Source: Anthopleura xanthogrammica (lineage: Eukaryota; Cnidaria; Anthozoa; Actiniaria; Actiniidae). From it: 64,000 nt of DNA. The notes beneath the pieces were generated by a model. It searched no databases and was not told the DNA's origin. It was given only the letters and a program-made list of their open reading frames with translations. Shown here piece after piece: positions 12,205 through 29,464 of this stretch (positions are counted from its first letter, which is position 1; every line of letters starts with the position of its first letter). The stretch is taken from positions 13,044,163 through 13,108,162 of the forward strand of contig OZ025214.1 in the NCBI GenBank assembly GCA_964019055.1, given 5' to 3'. The position numbers and the translations under genes were made by a program.

Positions 12205-12695
12205 TATTGGTTTGTTAGTGTGCTGCCTGCTAAGCAAGAGGTCCATAGTTTGATCCTCAGGGACCTCACTCACTAGTTTTAAAGAGCAAGCATGGCTTGG
12301 TTGGTTAGTGTGTCGCCTGCTAAGCAAGAGGTCCATAGTTTGATCCTCATTGATCTCATACACTTGTTTTAAAGAGCAAGTGTGGCTTGGTTGGTTAGTG
12401 TGTTGCCTGCTAAGCAAGAGGTCCATAGTTTGATCCTCAGTGACCTTCCACACTTGTTTTAAGGAGCAAGTGTGGGTTGGTTGGTTAGTGTGTCGCCTGT
12501 TAAGCAAGAGGTCCATAGTTTGATCCTCAGGGACCTCGCACACTTGTTTTAAAGAGCAAGCGTGGCTTGGTTGGTTAGTGTGTTGCCTGCTAAGCAAGAG
12601 GTCCATAGTTTGATCCTCAGTGACCTCACACACTTGTTTCAAGAAGCAAGTCTCTCCGATTGGTTAGTGTGCTGCCTACTAAACAAGAGGTCCAC
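12205..12695 (+). repeat. 90-bp tandem array with tRNA-like promoter boxes
   Basis: Five or so copies of a 90-bp unit begin about 95 bp after the MOGS stop. Each unit has a D-arm/A-box-like stretch (GGCTTGGTTGGTTAGTG) and, about 40 bp on, a B-box-like stretch (CATAGTTTGATCC). Spacing resembles a tRNA gene, so the unit is probably tRNA-derived. The boxes are degenerate and no full cloverleaf forms. A frame on the minus strand across it is an artefact of the 90-bp period. Confidence 0.8.
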
Positions 12696-12699
12696 ATTT

Positions 12700-14343
12700 G
12701 ATCACTTTTAAATGGAAAAAAATTAACCTAAAATACCTATTTAACATGCAGGAGAATGTCACAGCAAAACATACCAGAAATTTTTAATATATTTCACCCA
12801 TTGTTTTATTCCATTTCAGTGAAATTACAATATCAAAGTCTCACTGATTTTATCTTAACAAAAAGACATAGTTTTCAAGTTGGGCTTACTCGATAAAGAA
12901 ATTTCTCCTTTTGTTTTTTAACCCAGTCAAACACAGTAGTTACAGTGAATTTTCCATTTAGTACAATTATAAAAAGAAAGGCTTTGTAAACCACGTCAAG
13001 AATACCTCTAACAATCAAATATTACTGTCATCAAATACTTTAAATAACATTTTCTACTTTATATAATACTCATACAGCACTAGTTTAAACTTCTGTCAGT
13101 TTTTTGGTTACAGAGGAGAAATTGCAGGTTACAAAGGTATTGGAATAGGATGATGGTAGAACTTCTAGCTCCTGAAATTTGTAGAAAGTGTAACAAGACA
13201 TGTCTTGGCATTGCATACGCCTTCCCCAAAATTAGAGTGGTTAGCCCTCCCTCCCTGCCAAAGCCGTGCCCTGCACCTGTGTTTAGGGAGCTGAAAATGA
13301 AATGAAACTTGAATGACAAGTCTAAATATTTTTAATGGTTGAAACTAGACACCTGACATGAATCTTCGTAGAGTTACTAAAATAAAGATAGGTGCTCTTT
13401 CTAGTGCTGGTACAAGTTTTCAATTTCAACTCGTTTGAATTTTCAGCTGCCATTTTAGCAAAGGTTCTATTCATACATTCTTATAATTCATAATTTTCAC
13501 TTCATTTTCATAGTGCAATTGAAGTTGGCCACAGCAATTTTACACCCCCTCCTGCCCTTAGTTAAAAACTGCAACAACAAGACATGCCCTGACACTGAAG
13601 AATCCCTGCAAAATGTGTGAAGCATAGTCCTTGCCCTAATCCTTTCCCCGGAGATGATATTTTTCTATATTGGGTACATTATCTGAACTTTTACAAGCAT
13701 AGCTCCTATGGAGTAAGAACACAGGATGGGCAGTGTTTGTCATTTTAGAATAATAATGGCAAATGTGAGGCTGGTAATGAGATTCATTCAGCTGATTGAT
13801 ACCAAGCAATAGAATACTCTCTGATTGATAGCACACGATGGATTAGTCCAGTGTTTGCCTGTCATTGTAGGCTGATAGTAAGATTAATACATTTAGAGAA
13901 TTCATACCAAGCAATAGAATACTCTCTGGTTGATAGCACATGACTGGCAGTGTCTGCCTGTCATTGTAGGCTGGTAATGAGATTCATTCACCTGATTAAT
14001 ACCAAGCAATAGAATACTCTGGTTGATAGCACATGACTGGCAGTGTCTGCCTGTCATTGTAGGTAATAAGATTCATTCAGCTGATTAATACCAAGCAATA
14101 GAATACTCTTTGGTTGATAGCACATGACTGGCAGTGTCTGCCTGTCATTGTAGGCTGGTAATATGAAATTCAGTCAGCTGATTGAAACTTAGCAAATTAT
14201 GACAAAAAAGCATGGGCTATATGTATGCTGTACTCATCTTCTCAAGATGCTGAACATCTGGTAAGTTTATCATTGATTTGGAGCTTGGCTTGTAAAGTAC
14301 TTCTATTTCTTATAGCTAATGGTTAATGGTTTTATAATCTACA
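12700..14343. other. Intergenic / 3' UTR sequence between MOGS and ACTR1
   Basis: Convergent 3' ends of MOGS (+) and ACTR1 (-). The stretch holds A/T-rich unique sequence and a minisatellite at 13750-14185 (listed). I see no coding exon with conserved content. Confidence 0.6.
13750..14185. repeat. About 95-bp minisatellite next to the ACTR1 3' end
   Basis: Four or more imperfect units, each with ACCAAGCAATAGAATACTCT, GGTTGATAGCACATGACTGG and CTGCCTGTCATTGTAGGCTG. A related pair of units occurs far away at 36296-36455 inside the minus-strand ODC gene, so the monomer is dispersed, not purely local. Confidence 0.85.
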
Positions 14344-21171
<6,828 letters not shown>

Positions 21172-21777
21172 TTTGGGAAGATAAGAGTGAATTTATGGTA
21201 TTTTTTGTGAGGCTACCATGAAGAACTACAACTTGTACTCCTAGAAATGGGCAGTGAAGGTAATGACACGTGACATTAATCGACCAATCACAGATGTTCA
21301 AATAACCGCTGCGACTGCGAATTTTGATCAGCGGACATTACCATTAACACATGCTCGACCAAAAAATCTATAAAAACATATTTTTACTGTAAGTTTTTAT
21401 TTTATTTTATTTTTTACTTATTTATTTTTCTTGCCAAAAACCTTATTGCAATCTTATTCAAATTTCTTTTAGAATTTTTGGAAGATAAGAAATGCAAACA
21501 ATTTTTGAACTTTAGGGAGGGGAGGGTAAAGAGAACAAACTATTTTAATATTTTAGATTAAAAAATAAATAAAATCCAGTTTTTATTACCAGCGTTTCTG
21601 GTGAATTGTGCTTATAATACATTTTTAAAACATTTCTTATGTCATAATTGATAAAAAAATCGTTTTTCAGCAAAAAGTGTTGAAAATTTATATTAACAGT
21701 GGAGGGGAGGGGAGGGTAGACAAAACAATATGTTTCTCAGGGAGGAGTGGGTCAAGAAGTCTTATAAGAATTTCAAA
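21172..21777. promoter_or_regulatory. Head-to-head promoter region of ACTR1 and the PLPP gene
   Basis: Only about 606 bp separate the two start codons, so the genes probably share a bidirectional promoter. A CACGTGAC E-box lies at 21267-21274 and a CCAAT box at 21284-21288, both nearer ACTR1. The bHLH-type E-box and CCAAT are common in housekeeping promoters. No TATA box is convincing. Function is inferred from position. Confidence 0.5.
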
Positions 21778-24700
21778 ATGGCCGGCTGCAACGTCAAGTT
21801 AAGAGGCAATTGTATAAATTTAATCGTGGAAATAGCCGTTCGTGTGGTTTTATTTATAATATTTCTGTAAGTACTCCTATCTTTTTATAAGTTCTATTCT
21901 TATTTAGAATTAATTTCATAGTTTTTATCGTGAAAAATGAATTTTCACGGTACAGTTATTGAAGTTTAACTTTAGTTAGTCAACGTGACGCGTATACTCG
22001 AAGTTTTCTAGTTTCTAAGAAACTGAATCCATTAAATCCAATATAAATTAATATTTATATGATATTATAGTTTAAGCAGCTTAATTCTCGTCTATTAACT
22101 TTTTTTAACCAAGAAATTAAAAAGTTTTAAACTATTTTTGCTCATTAAAGTGTGTATTTACTGTACAATGTAATACGTTGAATTTCCCAATATTTGGACG
22201 ACATTTTATGATTTTCGCCTTCATTGAAATTTTCTCAGTGTTCTCTTATTAATTTGAAAATAAACGTTTAATATATTAAAAAGAAAGAAAGAAAAAATAG
22301 TCGAACTAATTTTAATTTTTACTTACATTATTTTAGAAAATATGAATGTATTATAATTTAAAAGCTTTTATTATCATGCAGTTACGGAGGTTGGTATAGT
22401 TCTAAATAGAGTTTTTAGAAATTTTTAAATATTTTATATTAACTAGAGACAAGGTCAAAAGAGTGGTCCAAAATAGAGCTCCTCTCTAAATTTTGTCCTG
22501 AACCTTATCTCTGGGGAAGCACGGGTGGCCTAGAGAGCGCGCTCATCTCTCACCCATGTTGGAGTCCTGCCAGACTTGGTGTTGTATGCGAGTAGACTTG
22601 CTTGTTGGTTCTCCAGGGGCATACCCAGGATTTTTTCATAATTTGGAATTGTTTTGTATCAAAAATTTTCAGGATACTTGAAGACGCTAGGCCATTTATA
22701 CGAGTCATTCATGATGAAGAAATGTGGCTGTACAAGAATCCAAGATCCGAAGATACTGTACCCACCCTTGCAATGTTTGTAAGTAGTTTATTTTATATTT
22801 TTGTCAATGATCACATATACTGTAATTACTGGGTTGCTATGGTAGCAAACCAGTCTTAAAATGAGATCCGTTTTTCGGGCGTCAGGTAGACCATAATTTC
22901 ACACGTCATGATTGGTCGAGAACTTGTAAACAATGTCCAATGTCCAATGAAGTTGCCACACGACATCGAGGATGATGTATTTATAGCTTTTAGTGTTGTG
23001 TCACTATAAATTCATTCGTTTCAGTCTTCGTGAAGTACTATTTTGTCTATAGGCATGCTGCGTACTATTGTCTTTACGTTTTTTAACGCTACGCTTAAAC
23101 TACTTACAAACACACACGCCGTACGTGGTAGACACACACTAAAAGATGTTATTGAGCGATTTTGGAACGGGTTGGTCCACATACTCAAAGAGAGAAGTCT
23201 GAGAATCTATGAGCAAACTACGGTATGAGAATCGTAGAACTAGACAAACTAGTCAAAATAGACTAAGATGATCTATAAACTACCTAGCTATGATCAAACT
23301 AGATCTTACCAGATCTCAGATACAAAAAAATATACTGAGACAAACTACAGAACGAGAGACAAACTACAAAACGAGTGACAAACAAAGCTTTGATGAAAGC
23401 TGACTCCAAGAACTTGTAGAAGTCAGACGAGCTGATAGTGATCTACAAGAAAGCGAACTGCCAAGACTCCTTGTTGAATATTTTCATTTATGAAAATACA
23501 GAAAACAAAAACTGAGGGAAAAACAAATGACCAGTTAAACACATTTTGGCTAAGAGTATTTACATTGATAAAAAGTTTGTTTTGCAGCGAACAGTTTCGA
23601 TACTGAAATAGATATGTTTATTTCATCAGCTAGTCTTGAAAGGTACTCTAGTAGGTCAAGTAGAAATATAATATGCATTGACAAGTCAGTAACGCAACAC
23701 TAATGTCTTACTAGAATTTAAAATGTTTTTAATAAAGGGGGACTTTGAACCCAAAAGGAAAATTTTGGTAAGAAATAATAGAGTATATAGGATTGGTAAG
23801 TGGGGGAGCTCTCGCACAGGCAACCCAGTGAACGCTCCAGGAGCGTCTAGTTTTAGACTTGAAAGATGAAATAAAAAATAAAAATGCAGTCTGTGTGCTC
23901 ATGAAGTCATAGAGGGGGGCATTGGTTTTTTCGCGTGGTGATGCATTTAATTTTTCGAATTATTTTTGTGGTATTGCTGTGACCTCAAACTTTGCGATGT
24001 ACAGTGTTTACGTTATTAAATGCACGGTGTCCGGTGTAACAATCTGATTGATTGTGGTGTTGCGGTGTCCTGTTCAAGATACTGTAAATGTCAAAGTATT
24101 TGAACTTTTTGACCTTTGCGGTGTCAGTGTTATTTGATTTTTCGTGAGGTACGTGATACAGTGATTCCAGATTTTTTTTGCATTGTTGCAGTGTTCAAGA
24201 CCCCCCAATGTCCCACTCCTCACAAAGCATATATTCCTAACCAATCAAAATGCAAGATTTATAACAATTATTTTAAATTGATTTAAATTATTTTCTAATT
24301 CATGTTTTTTCAAGAGTATTGCTATAATTCTACCTACCATTATAATATGTGTGCTAACAACACTGAGAAAGGACAAAGTGGATGCCAGAGAAGCATTATT
24401 AGGTGAGGGATGATCGAATATTTAGTTTAGAATTATCTAGACTTGTACTGTACAGGCTACTTAAGTTTGAGCCTCAGAAACAATATGATTAGTACTAACA
24501 TTTGCATAATGGGATGGGATCATTAACCTCTACTACCACAATCCCTTCATACTTTCTGTTGTTCAGTTCATTAGCACCAATTGTCTTACTATTCTCATGA
24601 GGAAATACAAATTTGAATAAGAAAGAAAATTCACAAAGCATTCTGGTAGTGGTGGTAAAATGACGCCATCATGCAAAGTTAACGTCATTTGTAGTGCTTG

Positions 24701-26007
24701 CCTGCATGGACTCACTCATTTGTGATATGGTCTGAAAACTTGTTAATAAAAACGATAATCTATGTGTACTGCTGAAGATAATTGCATTATTAAGGTGTGA
24801 TATTGTAACTTTTTTTCAAGGTCTATCTTTAAGCTTGGCACTCAATGGAGTAATAACAAACACTACAAAGATCATGGTTGGGAGGTACGTTGTATGACAA
24901 TACTGGTACATGTACCTCTAACGTTGAGTGAATTACGTCCCTTTCCTATAATCTCATTTAGATTAATGTGGTATTTTCCAATTCACCATAGATTTCATAC
25001 TGTATTTAGTGGAAAATGATACACATTGAATGCAAACCATTCTTATATGAAGCCATTTCAGTGTTACAGCATGTTGTACCGTGTATGTGGTAATAAGTAC
25101 ATTTATCATATGACCGTATTTCACTGTACGCGTGATTCTAAAAAAAACCTTTGGGGAAAATGTCGTCAGCAAACAAAGTACGCTTTTCCGAAAAGTGTAA
25201 TAATTTCCCGTTCGGACTTGCCGTTCGGACTCGCTGCCGTCAATCATGTAAAAACTATGCATTTTGATTCGCATTTATTAAAAACGCTTTGAAATCGATT
25301 TTTTATATGTGGTCATATGATAAAATGCTTATTGACTGAGTTAAGGTCGGTCCGAACGGGAAAATATTTGGCTCTCGGTCCTTGGCACGGAACTCGCTGC
25401 GCTCATTCCGTACTTCAGGACCTCGAGCCAAATATTTTCCCGTTCGGACCTCCCACTCAGTCAATAAGTACATAGTAATTCCCATATGTTTCCCACTCAT
25501 ACAATAACCATTCTTATGGGAACTCATTTCTCTGTTAATTACGGCATGTCATACCATGTATTTGGTATATTAAGTACAGTCATGTAATTCAGGCTGTATG
25601 TTTCCCACTCATACGATAACCATTCTTATGGGAAGCCATTTCAATGTTACAGCATCATTGTTGTAACTTTTGTTCTTATCTTCATTTTTCCAGACCAAGA
25701 CCAGATTATTTCTGGCGATGCTATCCTAATGGATTACCAACCAAAGACTTAAAGTGTGATGGTGACCCAGATGTTATTCTAGAGGGAAGGAAGAGCTTCC
25801 CAAGTGGACACTCCTCATGTTAGTTACAATTCTTAAAAAAAAAAAAAATTTTTTATAGAGGGTAGCATGCAACAGTTATTCAGCTGACAAACCTCTGGTC
25901 CTCTTTTAACGTCTCTTAAGTTGAATGGGACGGGACTGCCATTTATGGGACCATCCAAGCCATGTGAAGGTCTAACCATTTGCAGATGTAATTACAAAGG
26001 CAGCACC

Positions 26008-26044
<37 letters not shown>

Positions 26045-27924
26045 AGCCAGGGCTTGAACCTATGACCTCCTGCAGGATAGTCTGATGCTCAACTAACTGA
26101 GCCAACCGGTTGGCGGTCAAAGAGATCTGTGTACTACTGTTTATTTCCATTTCAGAGCAATGCATGTCATTTTCTAGAATATTAGGCACCTTTTTAAAAT
26201 TAAATCAACAAGCATCGAGGACAGTGATGCTAGGGAAAAAATGCAAGCAAATTTTGCAAAGGATTTATCCCCAGCCTGTTGTCCTTGGTGCCGTTCAAAG
26301 TGCATCAACTGACGTTCTTGACATGACACTTTCAATGTTTTCCAGGTCACTTAAATGTTGGTTGCAACAAGCTAAGATCAGTCAAAGTGGCAATTTTGTT
26401 TGTGGATGCATCACTTTGGCTTGAAGATATGAAGTTTATCTTTCTCGTGTTAAAAAATATTTCACCACTCAAAGATTAACCTTATATCTTCACACCTCCA
26501 CACAATGTTCTCTTACTAATAATTTATTTCCTTCTCTTCAGGGGCTTTCAGTGGGCTGGCCTACTTGTCATTATATTTATGTGGTAAGCTTCATTGTTTT
26601 CATGGTCAAGGCAGAGGTCAAGGATGGAGGCTGTGTGTTTCTCTCACACCATTTCTCAGTGCATTAGCAATAGCATTGACAAGATATTCAGATTATAAAC
26701 ACCACTGGCAAGGTAATGATTGCATCTACAGTTTACATTTATCTAACCATGTTTATAAACTACACACATGTCCCTGTACTGTGATATATTAAACGATAGT
26801 CCCATCCCCTTCACAGTTCCCTGTACCATCTTCATCAAAAGTATAGCCACTGTGCCTTTGCATTGAAGTCAGACATGAATTGACCTAGCAATGATAGAGA
26901 CCTTTTTTTAACACTTTGGACAATTATTCATAGGTCTCTATCATTGCAAACTCACCATTCGTCTCGCTTCAATGCAAAGGCACAGCTACCTTTCATGATG
27001 ATGCAGGGAACTGTGAAGGGGACTATTGCTGGATGCTGTAGAACACAAGATGAAGCTAGATCACAGTTTCTCTTGCTTTTCAAGTGCTCTACAAATATCA
27101 TGATCATAGTGTTTATATCAAATTACTGAGATATCTGAATATATGGGAAATCCTTTACTTGTTCTTTGTTTGTTCTTGTACTTAGTAATAAGTTTTTTTC
27201 TTTTCTTTCAGATATCACAATTGGTTCTTTACTAGGTGAGTTAATTCTCAGGCTCTAAATTAATGGAGCACATGGTAGAAGTTACTTTTAATTTTATCAA
27301 ACCTCTGCATTGATCAGTCAAAGTCAGGGCATGGCTAACTCACAGATTGAATTGAAATTTAGAAGTTATGGTTTTGCAGTGGGAGAAAAACTGGAGGACG
27401 CAGAGAAAATCCCTCAAAACAAGGGCGAGACCTACATGTACAGTAACAAACTCACATGTGATGGAAGGTCTAGGAATCAAACCAAAACGCTACACCACCC
27501 TTGATCAGGGCCGGATAAAAACTTTGGGGGGGGGGGGGGGGAGACAAGGTCAAGTTCACAACACGTGATACGTGATCACAAAAAAAGAATATTTAATTCC
27601 ATAGTTGCTTTACTGGGGGAAATAGGGGCACCCCCCCCCCCCCCCCCCCAATTCCCTATACCTTGCTGGCACTATGACCCTGCTGATTATGAGGCCAATA
27701 ATAATGATCTCATTTGTGTTACTCATATCATAGGTATTGGTATTGCCACAACATGCTATCGTCAGTATTATCCAGCAATAAATAAACCTCACTGTGATTT
27801 ACCCTACTCTGCCTTCGCCCCCGTCAAACATGTCTATGAACAAGAAGGACATCCTATTCTACCTCTCCTTGCGTCAGATGCCAATAAAAGCAACTTCCAT
27901 CCAGCCATCACTAAGCATTTATGA
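21778..27924 (+). CDS. PLPP5: Phospholipid phosphatase, PLPP4/PLPP5 type (PAP2 family)
   Basis: Eight exons: 21778-21866, 22673-22778, 24315-24402, 24821-24884, 25694-25818, 26542-26712, 27212-27235, 27734-27924. They join in phase to 285 residues. The family dephosphorylates phosphatidate and related lipid phosphates (diacylglycerol pyrophosphate, lysophosphatidate) without magnesium, in a six-helix membrane fold. All three catalytic motifs are present: K-x6-RP at 111-119 (KIMVGRPRP), PSGH at 152-155, and R-x5-H-x3-D at 205-215 ([11 protein letters not shown]). Hydrophobic helices lie at about 15-31, 66-84, 95-110, 158-172, 190-204 and 216-232. EEMWLYKNP near residue 50 and GKLHCF...GRGQGWRLC are typical of PLPP4/5. 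Whether the orthologue is PLPP4 or PLPP5 cannot be decided by eye. Introns carry several repeats. Confidence 0.93.
22513..22620 (+). mobile_element. tRNA-derived SINE fragment, in PLPP intron 1
   Basis: GGGAAGCACGGGTGGCCTAG and the following roughly 90 bp match the tRNA-like head seen at 56048. The body is cut short about 50 bp before PLPP exon 2. Confidence 0.6.
23230..24300. other. PLPP intron 2, no gene seen
   Basis: A/T-rich unique sequence with ACTAGA/GACAAACTA-type short reiterations near 23235-23400. I see no coding exon or clear transposon. Confidence 0.5.
25097..25475. mobile_element. Composite of two palindromic MITEs, copy 1 (PLPP intron 4)
   Basis: Part A, 25097-25324, has inverted ends TTATCATATGACC / GGTCATATGATAA. 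Part B, 25329-25470, has inverted ends CTTATTGACTGAGT / ACTCAGTCAATAAG and arms containing CGAACGGGAAAATATTTGGC. The same A+B pair lies in opposite orientation at 54355-54726 with very high identity, so the two parts move or are duplicated together. Confidence 0.8.
25900..26115 (-). mobile_element. tRNA-derived SINE with a conserved body, copy 1
   Basis: Read on the minus strand, the tRNA-like head is near 26040-26112: A-box-like TTGGCTCAGTTAGTTGAGC and B-box-like AGGTTCAAGCCC. The body follows, with GAGAAGGTGCTGCCTTTGTA and AATGGTTAGACC. A second copy is at 62640-62870, also minus, and the two bodies are nearly identical over about 90 bp. This family differs from the SINE at 17445. Confidence 0.78.
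26796..27026. mobile_element. Fold-back MITE (CCCCTTCACAG ends), copy 2, in PLPP intron 6
   Basis: Palindrome with arms CCCCTTCACAGTTCCCTG and complement, and the same internal order as the copy at 15600. The left arm has a few extra bases compared with the right. Confidence 0.85.
27300..27505 (-). mobile_element. tRNA-derived SINE, minus orientation
   Basis: The reverse of the 17445 family: AGTCAGGGCATGGCTAACTC first, then AATTGAAATTTAG and GGAGAAAAACTGGAGGACGC, ending in tRNA-like sequence near 27500. Confidence 0.65.
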
Positions 27925-29464
27925 CAGGAATTTAGAAAGACAAGAGAGAAATTGTAGCTCTATGAACAGGTATTAACACAGTTGCATGCTCTAATATCAA
28001 TTATTGATTGAATGCAATATTGTTATCCCTAAATTGACCCTTTTGGTTTCCAAGCTATTACATTCACATTCCATTGGCTCATTTGCCCTAATTTACTTCA
28101 GAATTAACAAATTATTCTGAAATATGTATCACTTCAGCCTAACATTTTAAAATAGCGGCTGTCGGAAAATGTTTCTTGACTACAGAGCTAGAGTTGTATC
28201 CTGTTGTATGCACAGGCGATGGAGTCAGGGGTGTCAGGGGTGCTCTAGCACCCCTACTTTTTGGGAATTTAACTTTGCATTTCATGAGGAAAGAGATGTA
28301 ATGTCCTTTTTTTTTGGTTCACTGTTATTTTGGTTTGAGATTTATTTGGTTCGGCAGTATTTTGATGCCTCAGACCCCCCACCTTTTATTTCATTTCGCC
28401 ACACCTTGTATAGTGTGAACATCTTTTCAGTGCGTTTCTGAAATCCCGATTACAGAGCATATTTAAACCAAAAGAAACCAACACACCATATTTTGAATCT
28501 ATAACATATTTGCCATCAAATAGCATTGTATAGTTGGTCAGAGAGAGTCAAAATAATGATTATATCATTGGTATAAGAAAGGATAATTATTGGGAAAATT
28601 ATGAAATTAGTTTACTTTAGATTTTATTAAATTTATCAACAAATCGAATATAGATATAGAAAAAGGTATGATTTTAAAATGTGAGTAATAATGAACATTC
28701 TTATTATTTTAAAGATTATATATTCTAGATTAATGATCTTGCATCCATTCTAAATATTATAAAGTTTTCAGTCAAATTATATTTAATCTTGACTATAATA
28801 AATTATTTCAATAAACTAAAGTTCAATAAACTCAATAGATTTAACACAAATTCTAAAAACTTAAAGTTATGTTAAGCTGCTACACCTTTTTAGCTTTGGT
28901 ATAGAGGGAGTTGCACTATCAGGTATCATGGCAGCCATGACAGGAGGCAGGAACAGTTGAATCTGATCTAATCTGATTTAAATGAGACATTTACATTTCC
29001 ATGTTGTGCCTCCTATCATTGCTGCCATAACATGATGGTGCAAAGCCTCTATAATTTTTTCCCATTTCAGACCATGTGTCATTCTCTTGAGAATAAGATC
29101 CTTTGTTTGAGTTGTATCCATTGAAATGATACTCTAGGGAATGACATGTGGTATAAAATGAAAACATTATGCCCAAGCTAGAGGTCAATTATCATATCCC
29201 AAGCACTTTCATTATTCATTCATTTACATTCACTAAAATATTGGTTAAAATATCAACATTTTTTACACTTAACCTACACTTAAACATCATAATTACCATC
29301 TTGCTCAAGTTGTAACGACCCCTTGCAGCACGTCGGAATGCAGCTCAATTTGGAGGACAAAACAATGGGTTCCAATTCTCAGGAAATTGAAATTCTTTTA
29401 TTTTGTTCTCCAAATTAAGCTGCTTTGACGTCATATGCGAGGGGGTGTATAGCTTCCCAGGTTT
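27925..29464. other. Intergenic region between PLPP and the sulfatase gene
   Basis: Convergent 3' ends. It holds a fragment rich in GGGGTG/CACCCC near 28215-28260, A/T-rich unique sequence, and a degraded MITE at 29036-29190. I see no supported coding exon. Confidence 0.55.
29036..29190. mobile_element. Degraded palindromic MITE (CACGTGTCATTC arms)
   Basis: Shares TTTCAGACCATGTGTCATTC, TTGAGTTGTATCCAT and the inverted right arm with the better copies at 35014, 44957 and 60733. The interior between TTGTATCCAT and GAAATGATAC is shortened here. Confidence 0.7.

Noticed and set aside
12187..12642. 151-residue repeat protein (KQVCEVTEDQTMDLLLSR units) on the minus strand
   Set aside because: The 90-bp tandem repeat is a multiple of three, so any open frame is kept across units. 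No start context or homology is evident.
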